Position numbers and translations under genes: made by a program. The notes beneath the pieces are model-generated. The model was not told the origin of the DNA. It searched no databases and saw only the letters and a list, made by a program, of their open reading frames with translations. Shown one piece after another: positions 1 to 4,742 of a stretch of DNA of 6,704 bases. Source of the DNA: an uncultured Methylobacillus sp. (GTDB taxonomy: Bacteria; Pseudomonadota; Gammaproteobacteria; Burkholderiales; Methylophilaceae); the NCBI GenBank assembly GCA_946478965.1, contig CAMLDQ010000094.1, forward strand, positions 1 through 6,704, written 5' to 3'. The stretch's first letter is position 1; every line of letters starts with the position of its first letter.

Positions 1-308
1 CCGGTTGCCAGGCCGAAGGCGATCAGCAATCCGGCGACCAATACCCAGTTCAGCAGGGTGCGGTTGACGATTTCACCCGTACTCAGGTTGAGTTTTGAAC
101 TGCTGGGGAAGGTGAGCGAAAACAGGATGACCGAAACAATCAGGTAAGAGGGCGTCGTCGCGCCATCATGCCAGGCAGCCACGCCCCAGAGCATTGCAAT
201 CACGACGATGGGGTCGAGCAACGCCTCGACAATATAGAGAATATTGTCGCGCGCCAGCACCACCCCGAACGCCTTGTGCAGGCGCGGGGCGGAGTTAGAA
301 CGACTCAT
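1..308 (-). CDS. Undecaprenyl-phosphate glycosyl-1-phosphate transferase, WcaJ-like (N-terminal part, cut by window edge)
   Basis: This partial gene would encode the enzyme that transfers a sugar-1-phosphate, often glucose, from a nucleotide sugar to undecaprenyl phosphate, the first step of repeat-unit assembly at the inner membrane. About 102 codons are present, starting MSRSNSAPRLHKAFG. Three hydrophobic stretches are visible, around LLDPIVVIAMLWGVAAW, SYLIVSVILFSLTFP and LLNWVLVAGLLIAFGLATG. This is the layout of the membrane N-terminus of the WcaJ/TIGR03023 family. The catalytic bacterial-transferase domain lies beyond the window, so substrate and activity cannot be read. The ATG (308-306) lies inside the end of epsA, overlapping it by 14 bases including the stop. 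No clear Shine-Dalgarno is seen, so translation is probably coupled to epsA. From memory, the methanolan cluster also has such an enzyme (EpsB) beside EpsA. Other multi-pass membrane proteins cannot be fully excluded. Confidence 0.7.
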   Translation of the reverse strand, partial: MSRSNSAPRLHKAFGVVLARDNILYIVEALLDPIVVIAMLWGVAAWHDGATTPSYLIVSVILFSLTFPSSSKLNLSTGEIVNRTLLNWVLVAGLLIAFGLAT

Positions 309-1089
309 TGAGTTCGGGGAGCTGGCCGAGCTTGGCAACGGCTTGTGCGCGATTGACGACATCGAGTTTCCTGAATATGCGTTGCAGATGGTTTTTTACG
401 GTAAATGAACTGATATCCAGAATCATGCCGATCTCGAAATTGGTCTTGCCGTTGCGCACCCATTCCATGATTTCCAGTTCGCGTCCCGAGAGCGGTTCGG
501 ATGCGCTTTCCATGTGCGCGTCTTCCGCATCGTCCGCGGCCATCTGCTCCGGTACGTATTCCAGCTGGCGCAGCGCGTTGTCGATGTAGGGCAGCAGCGT
601 TTCCAGCATGGGCCTGGCCGATTCGGTCGTCCTGGTTGACGAACTCATCAGCACATACAGGCAGTCGTTGTGGCCACGTACATCCTTGGTGGCATGTACC
701 AGTGCCGAGCGCATGTGGCGGAAGTTGCCATCGAGCTTGCTGGCGGCCAGATCGCCTTCCGTGAAAATGCCCTGATCCATCGACAATTCAAACGGCGCCC
801 GCGCCCGGCTGTTCCAGGCCGCATAGAGCCGTTTCAGGAGAGGAATCAGATGGGTATTGTGGATCTGCGTGGTGCGCAGGCCGGGAACGGCGGACACGAT
901 GTCGAAATACACCAGCCCCAGCGAAAAGTCGCCCCAGGCGGCAATCATGATGTCGTGCGGCAGGAATTGTTGCAGGTTGCCCTGCGACCACAGCAGGAAT
1001 TCGAAGTGCGAACGGATTTTCAGCGATTCGTGCAGGAGTTCCACGAACTGCGACATTTCCGTAGTGCTCAGTTTGTTATGCAGTGACAT
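295..1089 (-). CDS. epsA: EpsA, LuxR-family transcriptional regulator of the EPS locus
   Basis: This is a 264-residue DNA-binding regulator resembling EpsA of XrtB/PEP-CTERM-associated eps loci. Residues 1-180 form an uncharacterised N-terminal domain containing FEFLLWSQGNLQQFLPHD and AAWGDFSLGL. An acidic linker follows (about 184-198). A C-terminal LuxR/GerE helix-turn-helix spans about 199-256, with LSGRELEIMEWVRNGKTNFEIG and the recognition-helix part SSFTVKNHLQRIFRKL. There is no phospho-acceptor receiver domain and no evident acyl-homoserine-lactone-binding signature, so the input signal is unknown. I chose ATG 1089-1087 because the longer in-frame start at 1215 lies upstream of the transcription start predicted from the sigma-54 element, and its extra 42 residues look like read-through of untranslated DNA. 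A start 11 codons further in (MSQFVELL) is also possible. The gene is divergent from the export operon and overlaps the next minus-strand gene, consistent with regulating one or both units. Confidence 0.85.
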   Translation of the reverse strand: MSLHNKLSTTEMSQFVELLHESLKIRSHFEFLLWSQGNLQQFLPHDIMIAAWGDFSLGLVYFDIVSAVPGLRTTQIHNTHLIPLLKRLYAAWNSRARAPFELSMDQGIFTEGDLAASKLDGNFRHMRSALVHATKDVRGHNDCLYVLMSSSTRTTESARPMLETLLPYIDNALRQLEYVPEQMAADDAEDAHMESASEPLSGRELEIMEWVRNGKTNFEIGMILDISSFTVKNHLQRIFRKLDVVNRAQAVAKLGQLPELNESF

Positions 1090-1210
1090 GGTCGGAATTC
1101 TCAAGTAAGCGATAGATGGCGGAGTGGTGCAGCCCCCGGGCCGGATCCGGATAAGCTCAAGCGCTCGAATCTCCCCAGGCAGCGGCGAACGGTTTCGCCA
1201 ATCACTGGAT

Positions 1211-1227
1211 TGCAAGCGTTATGCCAA
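1211..1227 (-). promoter_or_regulatory. Sigma-54 (RpoN) -24/-12 promoter of epsA
   Basis: Read on the minus strand, the sequence is TTGGCATAACGCTTGCA. It matches the sigma-54 consensus TTGGCACRNNNNTTGCW at every conserved base except the C after TTGGCA, which is T. The GG and GC pairs are exactly 12 bases apart, as the holoenzyme requires. Transcription should start near 1200, giving a leader of about 110 bases before the chosen epsA ATG. Sigma-54 promoters need an ATP-dependent enhancer-binding activator; none is encoded in the window. Sigma-54 control through PrsK/PrsR is known for some exosortase/PEP-CTERM genes, which makes this plausible here. Confidence 0.65.
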
Positions 1228-1228
1228 C

Positions 1229-1246
1229 AATTCAACTTGATGAATT
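1229..1246. promoter_or_regulatory. Perfect dyad AATTCA-N6-TGAATT beside the sigma-54 element
   Basis: Two perfect 6-base arms, AATTCA (1229-1234) and TGAATT (1241-1246), flank a 6-base centre. The centre overlaps a smaller dyad, TCAA-C-TTGA (1232-1240). The 18-bp dyad begins two bases upstream of the -24 element, a position where a bound dimer could block or steer RNA polymerase. LuxR-type helix-turn-helix dimers bind sites of about this size, so EpsA autoregulation is one possibility, but no binding consensus is known to me. Confidence 0.4.
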
Positions 1247-1295
1247 AAAAGGGAAATGTATTCAGCTCGTGAACGGCTGTAGCTGGCTTTGCGTC

Positions 1296-1311
1296 GCTGT
1301 CGAGCGACAGC
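1296..1311. promoter_or_regulatory. 16-bp palindrome, possible enhancer for the sigma-54 promoter
   Basis: GCTGTCG-AG-CGACAGC is a perfect inverted repeat with 7-base arms and a 2-base centre. Its middle lies about 100 bases upstream of the transcription start predicted for epsA, a typical distance for the site of a sigma-54 enhancer-binding protein. The same bases can also pair as GTCGCT/AGCGAC. A function in a rightward promoter cannot be excluded. Confidence 0.4.
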
Positions 1312-1456
1312 TGCTTCGCTTCTGTTTCTTAACCCCATGATTTGTATAGGCTAGTTTTGTCTCTGGATGCAGACATGGGGCGTGAGCCGAAATGCAATCC
1401 ATTCTATCTTGTTGAATTTATTGTTCATTCTGTCGGACGATGGATTGCGGGGAGAA

Positions 1457-1609
1457 CGGGCGGCCGATGCTGCCGTTGCCTTCGGGCCGCGAAAGGTGCC
1501 GTTGGAAAACGGTTAAAACCCTGTAGATTCAGCCGCCTGCAGCTTCGGCGTGCAGGGTTTCCCGGCGCGCCGTTAGTCTATTCGGCCTATTGTTGGTCGG
1601 GCGGCCGAT
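1457..1609 (+). repeat. 12-bp direct repeat CGGGCGGCCGAT (two copies)
   Basis: The identical 12-mer occurs at 1457-1468 and 1598-1609, 141 bases apart, both in the leader region of the rightward genes. Each copy contains the self-complementary core CGGCCG. The second copy also pairs with an upstream TCGGCC (1582-1587) to form a potential hairpin. The repeats could be operator half-sites or alternative pairing partners in RNA. GC-rich composition makes some chance repetition plausible. Confidence 0.4.
1498..1560 (+). other. Two consecutive potential RNA hairpins in the leader of the export operon
   Basis: The first stem is GCCGTT (1498-1503) with AACGGT (1508-1513), closed by a GGAA loop of the stable GNRA type and including one G-T wobble. 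The second starts two bases later: AAACCCTGTA (1516-1525) pairs over ten positions, one a wobble, with TGCAGGGTTT (1551-1560), and encloses an inner GCCG/CGGC stem (1532-1535/1546-1549). Only three T residues end the second stem, so it is a poor intrinsic terminator. It could be a structured 5' leader element, but I do not recognise it as any known riboswitch class. Confidence 0.4.
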
Positions 1610-1705
1610 TCAATACGATGCAGTCAATTCTGGAGCAACGGAAACCCGTATTGCCTGATCGGCAAGTCAGGAACGGACTCCTGTCTTCCCGGTTTCAGCC
1701 TGACC

Positions 1706-2218
1706 ATGCCTGACATGCCCAAACTTTACAGCGATCTTGTCGACCTTGGCAAAGCCGATGGGTATTTCGAAGAAATCCTCGAGATAGCGCGATGGATTCG
1801 CCTGTTCGATGGATTGACCAATGACGAAATACGCGCGGTTTGCCACTACCTGCGGTGCTATGCGGCACCGCGCCAATACTCCGTAATCAAGGAAGGCGAT
1901 AGCGGCGACTACCTGATCGTGGTCCTGACCGGTGCCGCGATCCTGAAACACGAATCCGGTGCGCCGTGGGGCGGCGTGGCGGTGGAGTTGTCCCCGGGCG
2001 AGATTGTGGGAGAGAGCGCTTTGCTGAGCGGCGCACCCAGGCGCTATAGCTGTTTTGCGCTGTCGCCCATGGATTTTGCGGTGCTGAGTCGCACCGCCCT
2101 GCACAGCATCGCGCTGCATGCGCCCCGGCTTGGCAACAAGCTATTGATGAATCTGCTGCAGTTGCTCTCGGTGCGCATGCACGAAGCATGTGAACGTGGC
2201 CTGCACAGCCTGGCTTAG
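1706..2218 (+). CDS. Stand-alone cyclic-nucleotide-binding domain protein
   Basis: This 170-residue protein is essentially one cyclic-nucleotide-binding domain (CRP/Fnr-type beta roll). Residues 30-62 (WIRLFDGLTNDEI...YSVIKEGDSG) form the entry segment, and YLIVVLTGAAIL (69-80) fits the beta roll. The phosphate-binding cassette at 98-115 reads GEIVGESALLSGAPRRYS: it keeps the Gly-Glu, Gly-Glu and Pro-Arg positions, but the residues after the Arg are RYS instead of the common S/T-A-S/T. A terminal helical part (about 135-165) resembles the C-helix. No DNA-binding helix-turn-helix or enzyme domain follows, so it is not a CRP-type transcription factor. It may work as a partner or allosteric subunit; ligand and target are unknown. 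The ATG at 1706 lacks a clear ribosome site; ATG 1715 (Met4) is an alternative. It ends 35 bases before epsE and is probably its first operon partner. Confidence 0.75.
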   Translation: MPDMPKLYSDLVDLGKADGYFEEILEIARWIRLFDGLTNDEIRAVCHYLRCYAAPRQYSVIKEGDSGDYLIVVLTGAAILKHESGAPWGGVAVELSPGEIVGESALLSGAPRRYSCFALSPMDFAVLSRTALHSIALHAPRLGNKLLMNLLQLLSVRMHEACERGLHSLA

Positions 2219-2239
2219 CGAACCAACCTGTATTGAAAA

Positions 2240-2247
2240 GAGGTGAT
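2240..2247 (+). promoter_or_regulatory. Strong ribosome binding site that sets the epsE start
   Basis: GAGGTGAT matches the 16S anti-Shine-Dalgarno region over eight bases. It lies 3 bases before a GTG (2251) and 6 before an ATG (2254), which are adjacent codons in the same frame. It argues against the upstream in-frame TTG at 2233, which lies before this site. Confidence 0.75.
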
Positions 2248-2253
2248 GACGTG

Positions 2254-3312
2254 ATGAGAACACTACTGATTTTTATGACGATGCTGGGCACTTTGATGTT
2301 CGCGTCATTGGCGCCAGCGCAAGAGAACGTTGACTACCGTCTGGGCGCGGGCGACATGATACATATCACCGTGTTCCAGAATCCCGACCTGACGCTGGAA
2401 ACGCGGGTGTCCGAGAGCGGCGCCATCACTTTCCCGCTGATCGGTAGCGTGCAGGTGGGCGGCTTGTCTTCCTCCGCCGCCGAACGGCTGATCGCGCAGC
2501 GGCTCAGCGACGGCAATTTCGTCAAGAAGCCGCAGGTCAATATCGCCGTGCTGGAAGTACGCGGCAGCCAGGTCAGCGTGCTTGGGATGATCAACAAGCC
2601 CGGGCGCTTCCCGCTGGATTCCGCCAATGTCCGGCTATCCGAGATCATCGCCATCGCTGGTGGCGTCATGCCGGCTGCAGGTTCGGGAACGGCGGTTGTC
2701 ACCGGACTGCGCAACGGTAAACCGTTCCGCACCGAGATGGACATTGCATCCCTGGCCAAGGAAGGCGCGCTCAATGCCGACATCCCGCTCAAGGCCGGCG
2801 ATGTCGTTTATGTGATGCCGGGCAACCAGATTTCGATTCTGGGACAGGTCAACCACCCGGGACGCTTCCCTCTGGAAAACGGCCAGATGCACCTGTCCGA
2901 GGCGGTCGCCCTGGCCGGGGGGCTGGCGCCGGGCGCTTCGGATGTCGCTATCGTGACCGGGCTGCGCCAGGGCAAACCGTTCCGCAAGGAGGTCGACGTG
3001 GCTGGCCTGTTCCTGACCGATCAACACGAGGACGATATTTTCGTGGCCGCCGGGGACGAGATCTACGTGCACCGTGCCCCGGTGTTCTATATCTATGGCG
3101 AAGCCCAGAAACCGGGGGCTTACCGCGTCGAGCGCAACATGACGGTGATCCAGGCGCTGGCGCAGGGCGGTGGCCCGACCTCGCGTGGCACCGAACGCAA
3201 TTTGAAGCTGCTGAGGCGCAATGCCAATGGCAAGTCCGAAGAACTGCAGCCGAAGATGACGGACCCGATCCATCCTGACGATGTGCTGTACGTGCGTGAA
3301 AGCCTGTTCTAG
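2254..3312 (+). CDS. epsE: EpsE, polysaccharide export protein with three SLBB domains
   Basis: This 352-residue periplasmic protein would guide the EPS chain from the inner membrane toward the outer membrane (Wza/poly-export family). A signal peptide (MRTLLIFMTMLGTLMFASLAPA, likely cut after Ala22) has no lipobox cysteine, so unlike Wza it is probably not a lipoprotein. The poly-export domain is about 28-103 (YRLGAGDMIHITVFQNPDL, FPLIGSVQVGGLS). Three SLBB domains follow at about 106-191, 192-276 and 277-352, opening QVSVLGMINKPGRFPL, QISILGQVNHPGRFPL and VFYIYGEAQKPGAYRV. As I recall, EpsE proteins normally have two; the third makes this one longer than usual. It ends at VLYVRESLF without the C-terminal helix that forms Wza's outer-membrane pore, so a separate porin is expected. 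ATG 2254 was chosen for its ribosome site; GTG 2251 would add one residue. The stop overlaps the epsF ribosome site. Confidence 0.9.
   Translation: MRTLLIFMTMLGTLMFASLAPAQENVDYRLGAGDMIHITVFQNPDLTLETRVSESGAITFPLIGSVQVGGLSSSAAERLIAQRLSDGNFVKKPQVNIAVLEVRGSQVSVLGMINKPGRFPLDSANVRLSEIIAIAGGVMPAAGSGTAVVTGLRNGKPFRTEMDIASLAKEGALNADIPLKAGDVVYVMPGNQISILGQVNHPGRFPLENGQMHLSEAVALAGGLAPGASDVAIVTGLRQGKPFRKEVDVAGLFLTDQHEDDIFVAAGDEIYVHRAPVFYIYGEAQKPGAYRVERNMTVIQALAQGGGPTSRGTERNLKLLRRNANGKSEELQPKMTDPIHPDDVLYVRESLF
2569..3081 (+). repeat. Tandem duplication of an SLBB-encoding segment within epsE
   Basis: Bases 2569-2826 (86 codons) and 2827-3081 (85 codons) encode adjacent, colinear SLBB domains. Aligned by eye with a one-residue gap, they share about half their residues, including PGRFPL, LSE, AGG, VTGLR, GKPFR and AGD. 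The DNA copies have diverged clearly, so the duplication is not very recent. The third SLBB (from 3082) is much less similar to either. Confidence 0.75.
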
Positions 3313-3316
3313 GAGG
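3311..3316 (+). promoter_or_regulatory. epsF ribosome binding site overlapping the epsE stop
   Basis: A full AGGAGG core shares two bases with the epsE TAG stop and lies 8 bases before the epsF ATG (3325). Another ATG at 3317 directly after the core is out of frame and too close to be used. The overlap suggests coupled translation of EpsE and EpsF. Confidence 0.8.
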
Positions 3317-3324
3317 ATGCCGCA

Positions 3325-4731
3325 ATGACGATCTCCCTCTTTTTCCTGATGCTGCGCGCACGCATGCGCATCGTACTGACGGCCTTCGTGCTGACCGTGC
3401 TGACCGCCACCGTGGTCAGCCTGCTGTTACCGAAGTATTACAAGGCCACCAGTCAGGTGGTGCTGAACTACAAGGCGGTCGATTCCGTGACCGGGACGCC
3501 CGCTTTGGCGCAGCAGTTGCCCGGCTATGTGCAGACGCAGGTCGACATCATCCGCAGCCGCAGCACGGCGCTGACCGTCGTCGACCATCTGCAGCTCGTG
3601 GATAACGCCGACCTGAAAGCGGCGTTCATGGATGCCACGGAAGGGCGCGGACAGATACGCGAATGGATGGCCAACCGCCTGCTGCAGCGGCTTGACGTGG
3701 AGCCTTCTCATGACAGCAGCGTGCTCGGGATTTCCTTCATGTCGCACGACCCGGCGCTGAGTGCTGCCGTGGCAAACGAGTTTGCCCGGGCCTATCAGAC
3801 GGAGAGTACGCGCCTCAAGGTAGAGCCGTCCCAGGAGGCGGCCCGGTATTTCGGCGAGCAGGCCAAGGGCATGCGGGACAATCTCCAGCAAGCGCAGGAT
3901 AAGCTTTCCAGATACCAGCAGGCGCATGGCATCACCAGCGCCGACGAACGATTGGATGTCGAAACAGCCAAGCTGAACGAGCTTTCGCAGCAGCTGGTGA
4001 TCGCCCAGGCGCAGGCGATCGAGGCGCAGTCGCGCCAGAGCAGCGTGCAGGCGAATGCCGCCGACTCGCCCGATGTCGCGCAGAATCCGGTGATCCAGAA
4101 CTTGCGGGTCGAAGCCAGCCGGGCATCCTCCAAACTGGCCGAGCTCTCCGAGCGTCTGGGGCCGAGCCATCCGCAGTATCAGGCGGCCAAGGCGGAACTG
4201 GACAAGATCCAGGCCCAGCTGCAGCAGGAAATCCGTCGCACTTCCAGCAGCGTCGGCAGTACGGCGCGCATCCAGCAGCAGCGCGAAGCGGACTTGCGCA
4301 CGCAGGTGGCCATGCAAAAAGCCAAGGTGCTGGAACTCAATCGCCTGCGTGACGAGATGGGCGTGCTGCAAAAGGACGTGGAAACCGCCCAGAAATCGAT
4401 GGATGCGGCCAATCAACGTTTCACCCAGACCAGCCTGGAAGGTCAGGCCCGCCAGAGCGATATTGCCATTCTCAATCTTGCGCAACCCCCCGGGGCGCCG
4501 ACTTCCCCCCGCGTCGGCCTCAACATCCTGCTTTCCATCGTGCTGGGCGGACTGCTGGGGATCGGTCTCGGCATGATCGCTGAACTGATGGATCGCCGCA
4601 TCCGCAGCAGCGACGAAGTGGCGCGCCTGCTCAAGGTGCCGGTGGTCGCGCTGATCGAGGAAAAACCCCGGGTAACCGCGTTGAGGATGCTGCCCGGCGG
4701 CGATGGCCCGGGCAAATTCCTACTTTCCTGA
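3325..4731 (+). CDS. epsF: EpsF, Wzz/GNVR-type chain length determinant (polysaccharide co-polymerase)
   Basis: This 468-residue inner-membrane protein is expected to control EPS chain length together with the polymerase and EpsG. The first membrane segment is about residues 15-35 (RIVLTAFVLTVLTATVVSLLL), followed by the Wzz-domain strand YYKATSQVVLNY. The periplasmic part (about 40-395) has long Gln/Ala-rich coiled coils (about 180-240, 265-305 and 320-365) and a GNVR-like end. The hallmark Pro-rich motif AQPPGAPTSPRVGLN (386-400) precedes the second membrane segment (about 401-420). A cytoplasmic tail of about 48 residues follows, with DRRIRSSDEVARLLKVPVV (423-441). It has no Walker motifs, so the ATPase is a separate protein, EpsG, rather than fused as in Wzc. 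Length fits or slightly exceeds the EpsF family. It lies between epsE and epsG with short gaps. Confidence 0.92.
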   Translation: MTISLFFLMLRARMRIVLTAFVLTVLTATVVSLLLPKYYKATSQVVLNYKAVDSVTGTPALAQQLPGYVQTQVDIIRSRSTALTVVDHLQLVDNADLKAAFMDATEGRGQIREWMANRLLQRLDVEPSHDSSVLGISFMSHDPALSAAVANEFARAYQTESTRLKVEPSQEAARYFGEQAKGMRDNLQQAQDKLSRYQQAHGITSADERLDVETAKLNELSQQLVIAQAQAIEAQSRQSSVQANAADSPDVAQNPVIQNLRVEASRASSKLAELSERLGPSHPQYQAAKAELDKIQAQLQQEIRRTSSSVGSTARIQQQREADLRTQVAMQKAKVLELNRLRDEMGVLQKDVETAQKSMDAANQRFTQTSLEGQARQSDIAILNLAQPPGAPTSPRVGLNILLSIVLGGLLGIGLGMIAELMDRRIRSSDEVARLLKVPVVALIEEKPRVTALRMLPGGDGPGKFLLS

Positions 4732-4732
4732 C

Positions 4733-4737
4733 AAGGA
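4733..4737 (+). promoter_or_regulatory. Ribosome binding site that sets the epsG start
   Basis: AAGGA lies 5 bases before ATG 4743 but overlaps the first base of the in-frame ATG at 4737. This spacing favours 4743, making the product two residues shorter (starting MNISHINTEP). It begins two bases after the epsF stop. Confidence 0.65.
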
Positions 4738-4742
4738 TGCAT

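Larger units (their letters stand above)
1090..1705. other. Divergent intergenic regulatory region
   Basis: This stretch of about 600 bases separates the leftward epsA unit from the rightward export operon and has no convincing gene. Its epsA side contains a sigma-54-type promoter (1211-1227), an adjoining dyad (1229-1246) and a 16-bp palindrome (1296-1311). Its middle has an AT-rich patch (about 1396-1432) and a wide inverted repeat, CCCCATG (1333-1339) with CATGGGG (1374-1380). From about 1457 to 1671 there are many short inverted repeats that would fold in a rightward transcript. Near the downstream gene, TTGCC/GGCAA (1651-1655/1661-1665) and CCTGA/TCAGG (1654-1658/1667-1671) are overlapping, mutually exclusive stems. 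I could not place a confident promoter for the rightward operon. Confidence 0.7.

Noticed and set aside
1090..1215. N-terminal extension of EpsA from the in-frame ATG at 1215
   Set aside because: That start lies upstream of the transcription start predicted from the sigma-54 element, and the added residues do not look like part of the EpsA domain.
1283..1297. Second sigma-54-like sequence, CTGGCTTTGCGTCGC, pointing right
   Set aside because: The GG-GC spacing is 11 rather than 12 and there is no TTGC at the -12 side, so it should not be functional.
1345..1350. TATAGG as a possible -10 box for the rightward operon
   Set aside because: No acceptable -35 hexamer lies 16-18 bases upstream and there is no correctly placed extended -10 TG.
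1516..1563. Hairpin as an intrinsic terminator
   Set aside because: Only three T residues, at the end of the stem itself, then CCC; there is no T tract, and no gene ends just upstream on this strand.
1640..1655. Another sigma-54-like sequence near GGAAACCCGTATTGCC, pointing right
   Set aside because: The spacing between GG and GC is 13, one base too long, and the -24 half does not match TGGCA.
1342..1713. Possible 123-residue protein in the intergenic region, TTG start
   Set aside because: It has no ribosome site, an odd Arg/Cys-rich composition, no recognisable domain, and its end overlaps the start of the nucleotide-binding gene.
2233..2253. Upstream TTG start for epsE
   Set aside because: It precedes the strong GAGGTGAT ribosome site and would put seven charged residues before a normal signal peptide.
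3427..4485. Long open frame (352 codons) on the minus strand opposite epsF
   Set aside because: It lies wholly antisense to a well-supported epsF; its product is a His/Leu/Arg-rich sequence without domain features, typical of an antisense frame in GC-rich DNA.
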